DNA from: an uncultured Anaeromusa sp.
GTDB lineage: Bacteria; Bacillota; Negativicutes; Anaeromusales; Anaeromusaceae
DNA length: 64,000 bases
Direction of reading: 5' to 3'
NCBI RefSeq assembly: GCF_963668665.1
Contig: NZ_OY764902.1
Span: 186,001 to 250,000 of the forward strand
Shown here: one piece after another, positions 1 to 8,571 of the stretch
Layout of the letters: each line of letters opens with the position of its first letter
Numbering within the stretch: position 1 is the first letter of the stretch
Made by a program: the position numbers and the translations under genes
The notes under the pieces: model-generated
What the model was told of the DNA's origin: nothing
The model's input: the letters and a program-made list of their open reading frames with translations, nothing else
Database searches by the model: none

Positions 1-201
1 ATGGAGCCGTTAGCAGAACCGTTTCCCTGGGCCTTTTCTTTTGAAAAGATGCGTACTGGCGCTGTCTATCCAGGGGGTTATGCTTCACCAAACGTGCTGG
101 CGTCCTATCTGCATCTGCATTTTGCAGGCAATGAAGAGGCTGCGGAAGCGCTGGTAACGGCCTGCGCCGTGTATGCGGCAAGGAGGCAGGGCCGTGGCTG
201 A
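1..201 (+). CDS. cbiA: Cobyrinate a,c-diamide synthase, C-terminal end (5' truncated)
   Basis: This is the last 66 codons of a gene that starts outside the window. The translated end has the pattern GGY-ASPNVLASYLHLHF, matching the C-terminal glutamine-amidotransferase tail of CbiA/CobB, where the 'ASYLHLHF' block carries the conserved GATase histidines. CbiA amidates the a and c side chains of cobyrinic acid using glutamine and ATP. Its position directly before cobU, cbiP and cbiB supports the call, and its stop overlaps the cobU start region. CbiP has a similar C-terminal HGIF block, but a complete cbiP follows, so cbiA is the better choice. Confidence 0.85.
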   Translation: MEPLAEPFPWAFSFEKMRTGAVYPGGYASPNVLASYLHLHFAGNEEAAEALVTACAVYAARRQGRG

Positions 202-751
202 GATTATGTTGGTAACCGGCGGCGCCCGCAGTGGTAAAAGCGCTTTTGCCGAGCGGCGCGTAGCGGCTATGGCGGAGCAAGTGGGCTATATCGCGACAGC
301 CCAAGCCTGGGACGAAGAAATGCGCCTGCGTATTGAGATACATCAGCAGCGGCGTCCGGCAGGCTGGCAGACTTTTGAAGCGCCGCGGCACGCGGCGTCG
401 GTACTGGCGAAGGCGGCAGCTGAAACCAAGGCGATTCTGTTTGACTGTTTGACCATGTTTGTTACGAATTGTATGTGCCAAGAGGATTTTCCTGCAGACC
501 CTGAGGCTGGGCAGTGGTATATCGCCAAAGAGACGGAAGCTTTGTTGCGCGCAGCGCGTCAAGCTTCTTGTCCGGTGGTGTTTGTTACCAATGAAGTGGG
601 CTTGGGGATTGTGCCGGATAATGATATGTCTCGCGCTTTTCGGGACTATGCGGGCTGGGTGAATCAGCAGGTAGCCGCCCAGGCGCAGCAGGTTTTTTTT
701 GTTGTCAGCGGTTTGGCTGTGGATGTGCGCCGTTTGGCGGAAGCGGAATAA
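194..751 (+). CDS. cobU: Adenosylcobinamide kinase / adenosylcobinamide-phosphate guanylyltransferase
   Basis: Bifunctional CobU phosphorylates adenosylcobinamide and then transfers GMP to make AdoCbi-GDP, the activated substrate for CobS. The P-loop GGARSGKS lies near residue 9, followed by the family blocks GYIATAQAWDEEM and, near the middle, FDCLTMFVTN; VTNEVGLGIVP and RAFRDYAGWVNQ are also family-typical. At 185 aa it has the usual length. I chose GTG 194 because AGGAGG at 181-186 sits 7 bases upstream; an in-frame ATG at 173 lacks such a site. The gene overlaps the cbiA stop by 8 bases, which suggests translational coupling. Confidence 0.93.
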   Translation: MAEIMLVTGGARSGKSAFAERRVAAMAEQVGYIATAQAWDEEMRLRIEIHQQRRPAGWQTFEAPRHAASVLAKAAAETKAILFDCLTMFVTNCMCQEDFPADPEAGQWYIAKETEALLRAARQASCPVVFVTNEVGLGIVPDNDMSRAFRDYAGWVNQQVAAQAQQVFFVVSGLAVDVRRLAEAE

Positions 752-786
752 AAGAGAAACGATTGCAAATAGAGGAGGCGTTGGGC

Positions 787-2307
787 ATGGCTAAGACCAT
801 CATGCTCCAAGGAACCAGTTCTCATGTAGGCAAGAGCATTTTAACAACCGCGCTTTGCCGCATTTTTTTGCAGGACGGCTTGCGTGTCGTTCCTTTTAAA
901 GCGCAGAATATGGCGCTGAATTCCTATGTAACCAAATATGGGGAGGAAATGGGGCGGGCTCAAGTGGCCCAGGCGGAAGCCGCCGGGTTGGAGCCTATGG
1001 TGGAGATGAACCCGGTACTCTTAAAGCCTACAGGAGATTCCCGCTCCCAGGTAGTGCTGATGGGACGTCCCATCGGTAACATGACGGCTAAAGAATACCA
1101 TCAGGGTTATAGCCTGCAGGCGCTTGATACGGTGAAAGCGTGCCTGCAAAAGCTGCATGATAAATTTGACCGTATTGTTATCGAAGGCGCCGGCAGTCCG
1201 GCGGAAGTCAATCTCAAAGCCAATGACATCGTTAATATGCGCGTCGCTAAACTGGCGCCGGCTCCGGTACTGCTGGTGGCGGATATTGACCGCGGCGGCG
1301 CCCTGGCATCAGTGGTAGGAACGCTGGAATTGCTGGAACCGGACGAAAGGGAACTGGTGAAAGGCATCATTATCAATAAGTTTCGCGGCGATATCCGTCT
1401 TTTGCAGCCTGCTCTTGAATTTTTGGAAACAAAAACAGGCAAGCCGGTACTGGGGGTTATTCCGCATTTGGTCGATTTGGGCATTGACGACGAGGATTCT
1501 GTTTCCTTGGAAGACAAGCAAACGGTTCAAACCAAAGAAATTGACGTGGCGGTGCTGCGGACGCCGAAGATCAGCAATTTTACGGATTTTGACGCCCTCG
1601 GGGCCGAGCCGGATGTGGCTGTGCGCTATGTGCGCCAAGGCGAAGCATTAGGCAAGCCGGATCTTATTATTTTGCCAGGCAGTAAAAATACAGTAGAGGA
1701 TTTGCTGTATCTGCGGGAACATGGTTATGAAAAAGCCATTAAGGAGCTCCATGCCCAAGGCATACCTGTCATCGGCATTTGCGGCGGCTATCAGATGCTG
1801 GGTCAGACGGTTTTTGATCCGGAACATACCGAGTCCGACCATGATGAAACGCCGGGACTGGGGCTTTTGGATACAACAACGACCTTTGTGGCGGAAAAAA
1901 TGACCCAGCAAGTGAGCGCTCGTGGTTTGTCCGACCGCTTTTTGGGCATCAAAGCCAGCGGTCTGGAGCTGAAGGGCTATGAAATTCATATGGGACGTAC
2001 GGAATTTGCTGCAGGGACAGAAGCTGCATTTCAGATTGAAGAACGTTCCTGTCAAAAGGCAGCCAGCCCGGATGGAGCGGTGGCTTCCTCCGGTTTGGTT
2101 CTTGGCACCTATCTGCACGGTATCTTTGACAATGACTCCTATCGGGGACTTCTTGCCAACGCGTTGCGGCAGCGCAAAGGCTTAGCGCCTCTTGATCGTT
2201 CAGGAGATACGCAGGCGCGCAAGGAAGCGGCGTATAACCGGCTGGCGGGGGTTGTGCGGGAAAACTTGGATATGACCCGGCTGTATGCCATTGTGGAGGG
2301 AAAGTAG
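787..2307 (+). CDS. cbiP: Cobyric acid synthase
   Basis: CbiP/CobQ carries out four glutamine- and ATP-dependent amidations (b, d, e, g side chains) of adenosylcobyrinic acid a,c-diamide. The N-terminal dethiobiotin-synthase-like domain shows MLQGTSSHVGKS (P-loop region, residues about 5-16) and PFKAQNMALNSY. The C-terminal class I GATase domain shows the nucleophile in IGICGGYQMLG and the His block GTYLHGIFD. Length is 506 aa, as usual. ATG 787 is preceded by GAGGAGG at 772-778; the in-frame TTG at 763 has no comparable site. It lies between cobU and cbiB, the expected pathway neighbours. Confidence 0.96.
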   Translation: MAKTIMLQGTSSHVGKSILTTALCRIFLQDGLRVVPFKAQNMALNSYVTKYGEEMGRAQVAQAEAAGLEPMVEMNPVLLKPTGDSRSQVVLMGRPIGNMTAKEYHQGYSLQALDTVKACLQKLHDKFDRIVIEGAGSPAEVNLKANDIVNMRVAKLAPAPVLLVADIDRGGALASVVGTLELLEPDERELVKGIIINKFRGDIRLLQPALEFLETKTGKPVLGVIPHLVDLGIDDEDSVSLEDKQTVQTKEIDVAVLRTPKISNFTDFDALGAEPDVAVRYVRQGEALGKPDLIILPGSKNTVEDLLYLREHGYEKAIKELHAQGIPVIGICGGYQMLGQTVFDPEHTESDHDETPGLGLLDTTTTFVAEKMTQQVSARGLSDRFLGIKASGLELKGYEIHMGRTEFAAGTEAAFQIEERSCQKAASPDGAVASSGLVLGTYLHGIFDNDSYRGLLANALRQRKGLAPLDRSGDTQARKEAAYNRLAGVVRENLDMTRLYAIVEGK

Positions 2308-3273
2308 ATGCAGCCAAGTGTATGGCCCGGTGAATTATGGATGCTTCTGGGAGCGGTGCTTTTGGACCAGCTATTGGGAGATCCAAACAGCCGCTGGCAT
2401 CCGGTAGTGCTCATTGGCCGGGTCATTTCTTGGGGAGAGGCATGCTTGCTGCGTCTAACACAGAGCTCTTGGCAGCAGCAGACGTCAGGCGCCGTGCTAG
2501 TGGCAGTGGTACTGGCTGCTGCTTATAGCAGCGCCTGGTGCTGGATGCAGCTGTTGGCCCTCGGGGGGGACGCAGTGCAATGGCTTGGGGGCGCGTTGCT
2601 GCTGAGCTTTACTGTTTCGCCGCGCAGCTTGGCAGCCGCCGGCAGTGAAATTCGCGATTTTCTGGCTGCTGGAAATATGGCGGAAGCACGACGCAAGGTA
2701 GGCTGGATTGTCGGCCGGGATACAGCAGACCTCGATGAAGGGGAAGTCACACGGGCTACAGTGGAAACGGTAGCGGAAAACATAGTTGACGGCATTATTT
2801 CGCCGCTTTGTTATTTTCTGCTTGGCGGCGTGCCGCTGGCCTTTTTGTATCGCGCCGTCAATACGTTGGATTCCATGGTGGGCTATCATAATGAGCGCTA
2901 TGAACATTTCGGCAAGGCGGCTGCCAGGGTTGATGACATTTTCAATTGGCTGCCTGCAAGGATAACAGCGGTGCTGCTTTTAGGGGCTGCTTGGGTTTTG
3001 CGTATGGACTGGCGCAACGCTTGGCGGATGATGCGGCGTGATGCAGCGGCGCATCCCAGTCCGAACAGCGGTTATGCGGAGGCAACGGTGGCTGGCGCTT
3101 TGGGTGTGCAATTGGGCGGTCTAAACTATTACGGCGGCGTGGCTTCGCTGCGAGCGAAAATGGGCGAACCCAAAGAAGCGCTGCAAGGGCGGCATATTAC
3201 GAAAACAATCCGCCTAATGCAAGTTGCGGTGGCTCTGTTTCTTTTGCTTGCCAGCCTGCTGTTGGGATGGTAG
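2308..3273 (+). CDS. cbiB: Adenosylcobinamide-phosphate synthase (membrane)
   Basis: CbiB joins adenosylcobyric acid to (R)-1-aminopropan-2-ol phosphate, the product of CobD. Family features are the N-terminal LDQLLGDPNSRWHPVVLIGRVI block (DP..WHPV..IG), VGRDTADLDEGEVTRATVETVAENIVDGIISPL near residues 135-170, and NTLDSMVGYHNERYEHFGKAAARVDD. Several hydrophobic membrane segments are visible at the start, near residues 55-100 and at the C-terminal end. The ATG follows the cbiP stop directly with no gap, and the ribosome site (GGAGGG) lies inside the cbiP end. Confidence 0.95.
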   Translation: MQPSVWPGELWMLLGAVLLDQLLGDPNSRWHPVVLIGRVISWGEACLLRLTQSSWQQQTSGAVLVAVVLAAAYSSAWCWMQLLALGGDAVQWLGGALLLSFTVSPRSLAAAGSEIRDFLAAGNMAEARRKVGWIVGRDTADLDEGEVTRATVETVAENIVDGIISPLCYFLLGGVPLAFLYRAVNTLDSMVGYHNERYEHFGKAAARVDDIFNWLPARITAVLLLGAAWVLRMDWRNAWRMMRRDAAAHPSPNSGYAEATVAGALGVQLGGLNYYGGVASLRAKMGEPKEALQGRHITKTIRLMQVAVALFLLLASLLLGW

Positions 3274-3306
3274 TCTAAAGAAGAATGGAGATGCCGGAGG
3301 GAAACT

Positions 3307-4056
3307 ATGTTCAATGATTTTTTGCTGGGATTGCAGTTTTTGACGCGTCTGCGTTTGTCGGGAGAGTTGTTTTGGGATGAAGAGGGCTGCGGCCGCAGCG
3401 TGCGCTATTTCCCGCTGGTTGGAGCCGTACTGGGCTTGTGCTTTGTAGCTGCTTGGCAGGTGCTGTATGTATGGCTTCCTACTTGGGTTAGTACGTACCC
3501 GCCGACAGTAGTTGTTACCATTCTTACGGCGTTGCCCATTCTCTTGACAGGCGGCTTGCACTGCGACGGCTTTATGGATACCATGGACGGTCTTTTTTCC
3601 GGCCGTCATCGGCCACGGATGCTGGAAATCATGAAGGACAGCCGTGTGGGCGCCCATGGGGTGACCACTTTTTTAATGCTCTTTGCTTTGAAATGGTCTC
3701 TGATTGCCGATTTGGCGTCGCTGACTTTGCCGGCGGCGCTTTTTGCCATGCCTGTATTAGGGCGTTTAGCGATGGTAGTAGGAATTACCTGCTTTCCTTA
3801 CGCTCGGGAAAACGGCATGGGACGCGCTTTTTCCGCTTATGCCGGTGAGGGAGCCTTGTGGATAGCTCTAGTGCTTTCGTTTTTGCTTGTGCTGCCCTTG
3901 GGCGGCCAAGGGTTGATCGCTTTGGTAGCGGCGCTGGTGTGCGCTTTTGGCTGCGGCTTTTTGATCAGCCGCAAGTTGGGCGGACTTACAGGCGATGTAT
4001 ATGGAGCTCTGACGGAAATTACGGAAGTTGTCGTCTTGCTGGCTTTTTTGTATTAG
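3307..4056 (+). CDS. cobS: Adenosylcobinamide-GDP ribazoletransferase (cobalamin synthase)
   Basis: CobS is the integral membrane enzyme that attaches the alpha-ribazole (lower ligand) to AdoCbi-GDP. The sequence shows FLLGLQFLTRLR at the N-terminus, the characteristic acidic block GGLHCDGFMDTMDGLFSGRHRPRMLEIMKDSRVGAHG (residues about 80-117), and multiple hydrophobic helices after it. The TGDVYGALTEITE block lies near the C-terminus, as is typical. At 249 aa it is full length. AGGGAAAC-type spacing from a GGAGG at 3296-3300 supports ATG 3307. Confidence 0.95.
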   Translation: MFNDFLLGLQFLTRLRLSGELFWDEEGCGRSVRYFPLVGAVLGLCFVAAWQVLYVWLPTWVSTYPPTVVVTILTALPILLTGGLHCDGFMDTMDGLFSGRHRPRMLEIMKDSRVGAHGVTTFLMLFALKWSLIADLASLTLPAALFAMPVLGRLAMVVGITCFPYARENGMGRAFSAYAGEGALWIALVLSFLLVLPLGGQGLIALVAALVCAFGCGFLISRKLGGLTGDVYGALTEITEVVVLLAFLY

Positions 4057-4080
4057 AACAGGATGGAGGAATCAAGACGC

Positions 4081-5046
4081 ATGGACGAAAAAACGTCCCC
4101 GCAGTATAAAAATATACCCGAACAGTTGGCAGCCGGGCAAACTTTGGAGGTGCGTGTTCCTGGGTCTTGCGGTGAATTGACGCAGGGCTTGGTGGATGAA
4201 GCTTACTTTCTGATCACCTGTCCGATCGGCAGTTATTCCCGGGCTATTTTGCGGCAAACTAAAGCGCCGACTGTTTTGGGCGGACCTAAAACGCAACAAG
4301 CAGTGGCTAAGACGCTGCTTTTCTTGGGAGAAAAGCAGCTTCCAGGAGAACTGGAGATTTGTTCGCAATTGCCAGTAGGGAAGGGCATGTCGTCTAGCAG
4401 CGCCGATATCGGTGCTGCCTGTCAAGCAGTGGCTCTTGCTTTCGGAAGAGTTCTTGCACCGCAAGAGATTTTGACGCTGGCGACCGGGGTGGAGCCTACG
4501 GATGGCGTGTTTTGTCCTGGTGTTGCGCAAATTGACCATGTGACGGGCGCTGCGTTTTGCAGCTTGGGGGAACCGCCGGCGATCATGGTCTCTGTCTGGG
4601 ACCAAGGCGGCCAGGTGGATACGCAGCGTTTTAATGAGCGTCAGGAATTGCACTGCTTTAACCGAGCCAAGGAACGAGTGGTTCGTCAAGCAGTGCAATG
4701 CATAAAACGGGGTATGAAAGAACAGGAAGCGTTTTGGTTGGGCCATGGCGCTATGCTTAGCGCGCGGGCTAATCAGATTTTGCTGCCCAAGCTAGAGCTG
4801 GAGCTGCTCTGGTCGCTGGCCTTGCAACAAGGAGCGATTGGCGTCAATGTGGCTCATAGCGGTACGGTACTGGGGGTTTTGTGGAAAGGCGATGTAGCTT
4901 CAGAAACGATAGAAACCTTGCAGAAGCGGGTAGAACAGGAACTGCCGCAGCTTTCTTTTTTGGGAAGCTGGCCGCTGGTGTCCGGCGGCAGTTGGTATCG
5001 TTGTGGCAAGGAGGGGGAAGAGCATGACTGGGTTCGCTGCTTTTGA
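4081..5046 (+). CDS. pduX: L-threonine kinase, GHMP family (PduX-like)
   Basis: PduX makes L-threonine O-3-phosphate, which CobD decarboxylates to the aminopropanol phosphate linker. The N-terminal VPGSCGELTQG block (about residues 19-29) is diagnostic of the PduX branch of GHMP kinases, and the ATP loop LPVGKGMSSSSADIGAA follows near residue 95-111. I prefer ATG 4081 because GGAGGA at 4065-4070 lies 10 bases upstream; the in-frame ATG at 4063 precedes that site. The product is 321 aa. Its position immediately before cobD, with a 23-base overlap, supports the specific assignment over other GHMP kinases. Confidence 0.88.
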   Translation: MDEKTSPQYKNIPEQLAAGQTLEVRVPGSCGELTQGLVDEAYFLITCPIGSYSRAILRQTKAPTVLGGPKTQQAVAKTLLFLGEKQLPGELEICSQLPVGKGMSSSSADIGAACQAVALAFGRVLAPQEILTLATGVEPTDGVFCPGVAQIDHVTGAAFCSLGEPPAIMVSVWDQGGQVDTQRFNERQELHCFNRAKERVVRQAVQCIKRGMKEQEAFWLGHGAMLSARANQILLPKLELELLWSLALQQGAIGVNVAHSGTVLGVLWKGDVASETIETLQKRVEQELPQLSFLGSWPLVSGGSWYRCGKEGEEHDWVRCF

Positions 5047-6121
5047 GCATGGCGGCAATATTTACGCTGCTGCCGGTGAATTGGGGTTGTCGCCGGAAGC
5101 GGTACTGGATTTCAGCGCCAATATCAACCCCTTGGGCTTGCCGCCTGGCTTGAAGGAGCAGTTGGCTTCCCTTTTGGACGGGGTTGTGCATTATCCGGAA
5201 CCGGAGGCGGCGGAGCTGCGACAGGCTTTGGCTGCAAGCCATGGCTGTGCTTCGGAAAGTGTGATTGTAGGGAATGGCGCAGCGGAACTGCTGTACTTGC
5301 TTTGCTATACGCGCAAACCAAGGCGTGTGCTGGTGACGGCGCCAACCTTTAGCGAATATGAAAAGGCGGCTCGCGCCGCTGGGGCGGAAGTTGCTTACTT
5401 GCCATTGGCTGCTACAGACGGATTTGCACTGCATTGGGAGCAAATGCAAGCCGCCTTGGCGGCAACGGATATGTTTTTTCTTTGTAATCCCAATAATCCC
5501 ACAGGGACGCTGCTCAAGCGCGAAGCGGTGCTGCGTTTGGCGGCAGAAGCGGCCAGGCAGCAGTGCTTTTTGCTTGTGGATGAATCCTTTCAGGATTTTT
5601 TGCCGGAACAGAAAAAATACAGCATTTTGCCGGATTTGCCGAGAATGGGAGATCAGGCGGCGGTTTTGCGTTCTTTGACTAAATTTTACGCCATCCCGGG
5701 ACTGCGGTTGGGTTTTATGGCAGGCGATGCGGCGCTGATCCAAGAATTGACGGCGAAAAAGGACACGTGGAATGTGAACTTTTTGGCGCAGCAGGCAGGC
5801 TTGTGGGCCCTTCGCTGCAGCGACTATCAGCAGGAAAGCCGCGCCTATGTAGCTCAGGCGAAGCAGGCGTTGTACGCAGCGTTAGCGGCGCTGCCGGGAG
5901 TGCATGCCTATGAACCGGCGGTAAATTATATTCTTTTAGATATGAAACAAACCGGTCTGACTTCCAGCCAATGGCGGGAGCGTTTGAAACGGCGGGGAAT
6001 TTTGGTGAGGGACTGCGCCAATTACGTAGGCCTTGGCGACAGTCATATCCGAGTGGCTGTGCGTAGGCAAGACGAAAATGAGCGCCTAGTGGCGGCCTTG
6101 ACGGCTGAATTGACAAAGTAA
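5024..6121 (+). CDS. cobD: L-threonine-O-3-phosphate decarboxylase
   Basis: This PLP enzyme of aminotransferase fold I converts L-threonine phosphate to (R)-1-amino-2-propanol phosphate. Features are HGGNIYAAAGELGL near the start, LDFSANINPLGLP, FLCNPNNPTGTLL, the LVDESFQDFLP segment and the PLP lysine in SLTKFYAIPGLRLGF. HisC (histidinol-phosphate aminotransferase) is the close relative, but the FSANINPLG block and the operon fit CobD. ATG 5024 follows AGGAGGGGG at 5009-5017; a GTG at 5003 in the same frame is before that site. It overlaps the end of the kinase gene by 23 bases. Confidence 0.93.
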   Translation: MTGFAAFEHGGNIYAAAGELGLSPEAVLDFSANINPLGLPPGLKEQLASLLDGVVHYPEPEAAELRQALAASHGCASESVIVGNGAAELLYLLCYTRKPRRVLVTAPTFSEYEKAARAAGAEVAYLPLAATDGFALHWEQMQAALAATDMFFLCNPNNPTGTLLKREAVLRLAAEAARQQCFLLVDESFQDFLPEQKKYSILPDLPRMGDQAAVLRSLTKFYAIPGLRLGFMAGDAALIQELTAKKDTWNVNFLAQQAGLWALRCSDYQQESRAYVAQAKQALYAALAALPGVHAYEPAVNYILLDMKQTGLTSSQWRERLKRRGILVRDCANYVGLGDSHIRVAVRRQDENERLVAALTAELTK

Positions 6122-6158
6122 GATAAGAAGTGCGGCTTTTCGAGAAAGGAAATGGAGT

Positions 6159-6764
6159 ATGAGTAAATTAATTTTGGTGCGTCATGGTGAAACGACGTGG
6201 AATATAGAGATGCGATATCAAGGGCAAACAGACATTTCTTTGACTGCGAACGGCATTGAGCAGGCGGGCAAAGTGGCGCAGCGGCTGGCGGATGAAAAGA
6301 TAGCCGCCGTCTACAGCAGCGATTTGAGCAGGGCTTTTGTGACGGCAGCCCAGATTGCCGCCGTACATGGTTTGGATGTATTAACTCGCCAGGATTTGCG
6401 GGAAATTTCCTTTGGCGACTGGGAAGGTATGACCTATGATTCCCTTGATTTAGATGGCGTCGGTACGGGAAATCGGTTATTTTCGCATCCGGCGGAAATT
6501 GAAATTCCCGGCGGCGAGACCTTTTTTGAGGTGCAGCAGCGGATGATGGAGGCTTTGCGCGAACTAGCCCAGCGGCATGAAGGACAGACCGTGGTTATTG
6601 TGTCTCATGGCGCTGCGATTCGCACGGTGCTTTGCGATGTGTTAGGCATGGATTTGAACCGTCTTTGGGCTATACGGCAGAGCAATACGGCGGTAAATAT
6701 TTTGGAAGTGCTGCCGCAAAAAGTCCTGGTTTCTCTTGTGAATGATGTGCACCATCTTCGCTGA
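6159..6764 (+). CDS. cobC: Alpha-ribazole phosphatase, histidine phosphatase family
   Basis: CobC removes the 5'-phosphate from alpha-ribazole phosphate or from the cobalamin phosphate made by CobS. The phosphohistidine motif LVRHGETTWN is at residues 5-14, and the second catalytic histidine lies in VIVSHGAAIR. The family block SFGDWEGMTYDSL is present. At 201 aa it has a normal length. The general phosphoglycerate-mutase-like family is broad, so the substrate call rests on its place at the end of the cobamide gene run. The upstream GAGAAAGGAAATGGAG stretch provides the ribosome site. Confidence 0.85.
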   Translation: MSKLILVRHGETTWNIEMRYQGQTDISLTANGIEQAGKVAQRLADEKIAAVYSSDLSRAFVTAAQIAAVHGLDVLTRQDLREISFGDWEGMTYDSLDLDGVGTGNRLFSHPAEIEIPGGETFFEVQQRMMEALRELAQRHEGQTVVIVSHGAAIRTVLCDVLGMDLNRLWAIRQSNTAVNILEVLPQKVLVSLVNDVHHLR

Positions 6765-6822
6765 CATTACAGGGAATCTCTGCTATGATGGAAGAAACAG
6801 AGACAGGAAGTGAGTGAACCAT

Positions 6823-8571
6823 ATGTCTTGGAGCTTAAAAGAAGCCTTGCGGCAGCGCCGCGAGCAGGAGGAAAATACCTGTGCGCCGCCGCAGGCAGGC
6901 GGCAGGGGTTTTGCCTTGGTCTATCCCAATAATTATCAAGTGGGCATGTCTAACTTAGGCCTGCATATTTTATATCGCCTGCTCAATGAACGGGGAGACC
7001 TGTGCTGCGAGCGGGCTTTTTTGCCGGAAAAAAAAGCCTGGGACGAGCATATTCGCACGCAGACGCCGCTGATGACCGTAGAGAGTCAGCGGCCGTTAAG
7101 CGCGTTCGCGCTGGTAGGGTTTGCGCTTTCTTTTGAAATGGATTATTTTCATTTTTTGGATATGCTGCAACTGGGGCGAATTCCACAATTGGCTGTGGAA
7201 CGGGGCGAGCAGGATCCCTTTGTGTTGATTGGCGGCCCTTGCGCTACGTTCAATCCGGAACCGTTGGCGCCGTTTGTTGATGCGGCCATTATCGGCGAAG
7301 GCGAAGAAGTCTTGCAGGAGCTGGTGGACGTGTACCAGGACTGCCGTACCAAAGGTAAAACGCGCCAGGAGTTGCTGCTGGCGTGGGCGCACATTCCCGG
7401 TGTTTATGTGCCCGCCTTTTACGAAGCGAATTACGAGGCGGACGGACGAGTGACAGCGTGGCGGAAGATGGGGAAGGTTCCGGAGACCATTTCGCGGCGC
7501 AGAGTAGAACTCTTAGATGACTACCCGGGAGAAACGGCTGTTTTTGCGGAAGACGCGGAGTTCGGCAAGCTGTTTTTACTGGAAGTGGCCCGCGGCTGCG
7601 GACGGCACTGCCGTTTCTGCATGGCCGGGTACTGTTTTCGCCAGCCTCGGCCGCGGTCGCTGTCTGTACTGCGTCAAGCGCTTTTGCGGGCGCAGCAGCA
7701 GGGTATGAAAGTGGGCCTGATGGGGGCGGCTGTTTCCGATTATCCGGAGATTCAAGCCTTGTGCCATGAATTTGAAGCCAAGGGGATGCGCTTTTCCGTA
7801 GCCTCCTTGAGAGCGGATTCATTGGATGCGGTATTGGTGGCCGGTTTGGCCGCCAGCGGACACCGGACGCTGACCTTAGCACCGGAAGCCGGCAGTCAGC
7901 GCTTGCGAGACGTCATCAACAAGGGGATTCGAGAAGAGCATCTTTTAGAAGGCGTGCGCCTGGCGGCGCAGGCAGGCATTCCCAATCTGCGCCTGTATAT
8001 TATGATTGGCTTGCCGACGGAAGTCGATGAAGATATTGACGCTATTGCCGAGATGGCCTTGCGGGTGCTGGCGTGTATGGAAGAAGCGGGCTCCAAGGGC
8101 AAGCTGACTCTTAGTGTCAATCCCTTTATACCTAAGCCGTTTACTCCCTTTCAGTGGCTGCCTATGGCGGATAAAAAGGTAGTTCAGCAGCGGCTGCGCC
8201 GCTTGGAAAGCTTGCTTAAATCGCAACGACGTATAGAAATTCTCAGCGAGCCGCCGCGGGAAGCCTATGTGCAGGCTGTGTTGGCGCGGGGGGATCGCCG
8301 GTTGGCGCCGGTTTTGGCGGCTGCCGCAGCGAAGGGCGGCTGGCGGCGCTTTACCGCTTGCTTAAAAGACGCCGGCTTGGATGAGGAGAGTTATTTATAT
8401 CGACAGCGATCCATAGACGAACGTCTTCCTTGGGCGCACTTGGATATGGGCTTTAACAAGGATTATTTATGGCAGGAATGGCAGCGCGCCGTCAAGGAAG
8501 CGCCCACCAAGGGATGCTTTGCAGGCTGCAGGCGCTGCGGAATCTGTAAGGAAGGCAGGGAAGCATGGTGA
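6823..8571 (+). CDS. B12-binding-domain-type radical SAM protein (TIGR03960-like)
   Basis: The N-terminal half (about residues 20-170) resembles the cobalamin-binding-like domain found in this radical SAM family: LVYPNNYQVGMSNLGLHILYRLLN, then GGPCATFNPEPLAPFVDAAIIGEGE. The radical SAM cluster motif CGRHCRFC is near residue 262, and the C-terminus has another cysteine group, CFAGCRRCGIC. At 582 aa it matches a family known as the N-terminal half of a fused protein involved in an unknown modification; here the DUF2344 partner is not adjacent. I prefer ATG 6823 over GTG 6814 from the spacing to AGGAAG. It follows the cobamide genes but is separated from cobC by 58 bases. Substrate unknown. Confidence 0.8.
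   Translation: MSWSLKEALRQRREQEENTCAPPQAGGRGFALVYPNNYQVGMSNLGLHILYRLLNERGDLCCERAFLPEKKAWDEHIRTQTPLMTVESQRPLSAFALVGFALSFEMDYFHFLDMLQLGRIPQLAVERGEQDPFVLIGGPCATFNPEPLAPFVDAAIIGEGEEVLQELVDVYQDCRTKGKTRQELLLAWAHIPGVYVPAFYEANYEADGRVTAWRKMGKVPETISRRRVELLDDYPGETAVFAEDAEFGKLFLLEVARGCGRHCRFCMAGYCFRQPRPRSLSVLRQALLRAQQQGMKVGLMGAAVSDYPEIQALCHEFEAKGMRFSVASLRADSLDAVLVAGLAASGHRTLTLAPEAGSQRLRDVINKGIREEHLLEGVRLAAQAGIPNLRLYIMIGLPTEVDEDIDAIAEMALRVLACMEEAGSKGKLTLSVNPFIPKPFTPFQWLPMADKKVVQQRLRRLESLLKSQRRIEILSEPPREAYVQAVLARGDRRLAPVLAAAAAKGGWRRFTACLKDAGLDEESYLYRQRSIDERLPWAHLDMGFNKDYLWQEWQRAVKEAPTKGCFAGCRRCGICKEGREAW

Noticed and set aside
4072..5743. Long minus-strand open frames across the threonine kinase and cobD genes
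   Set aside because: Translations have no recognisable domain and are antisense to well-supported pathway genes.
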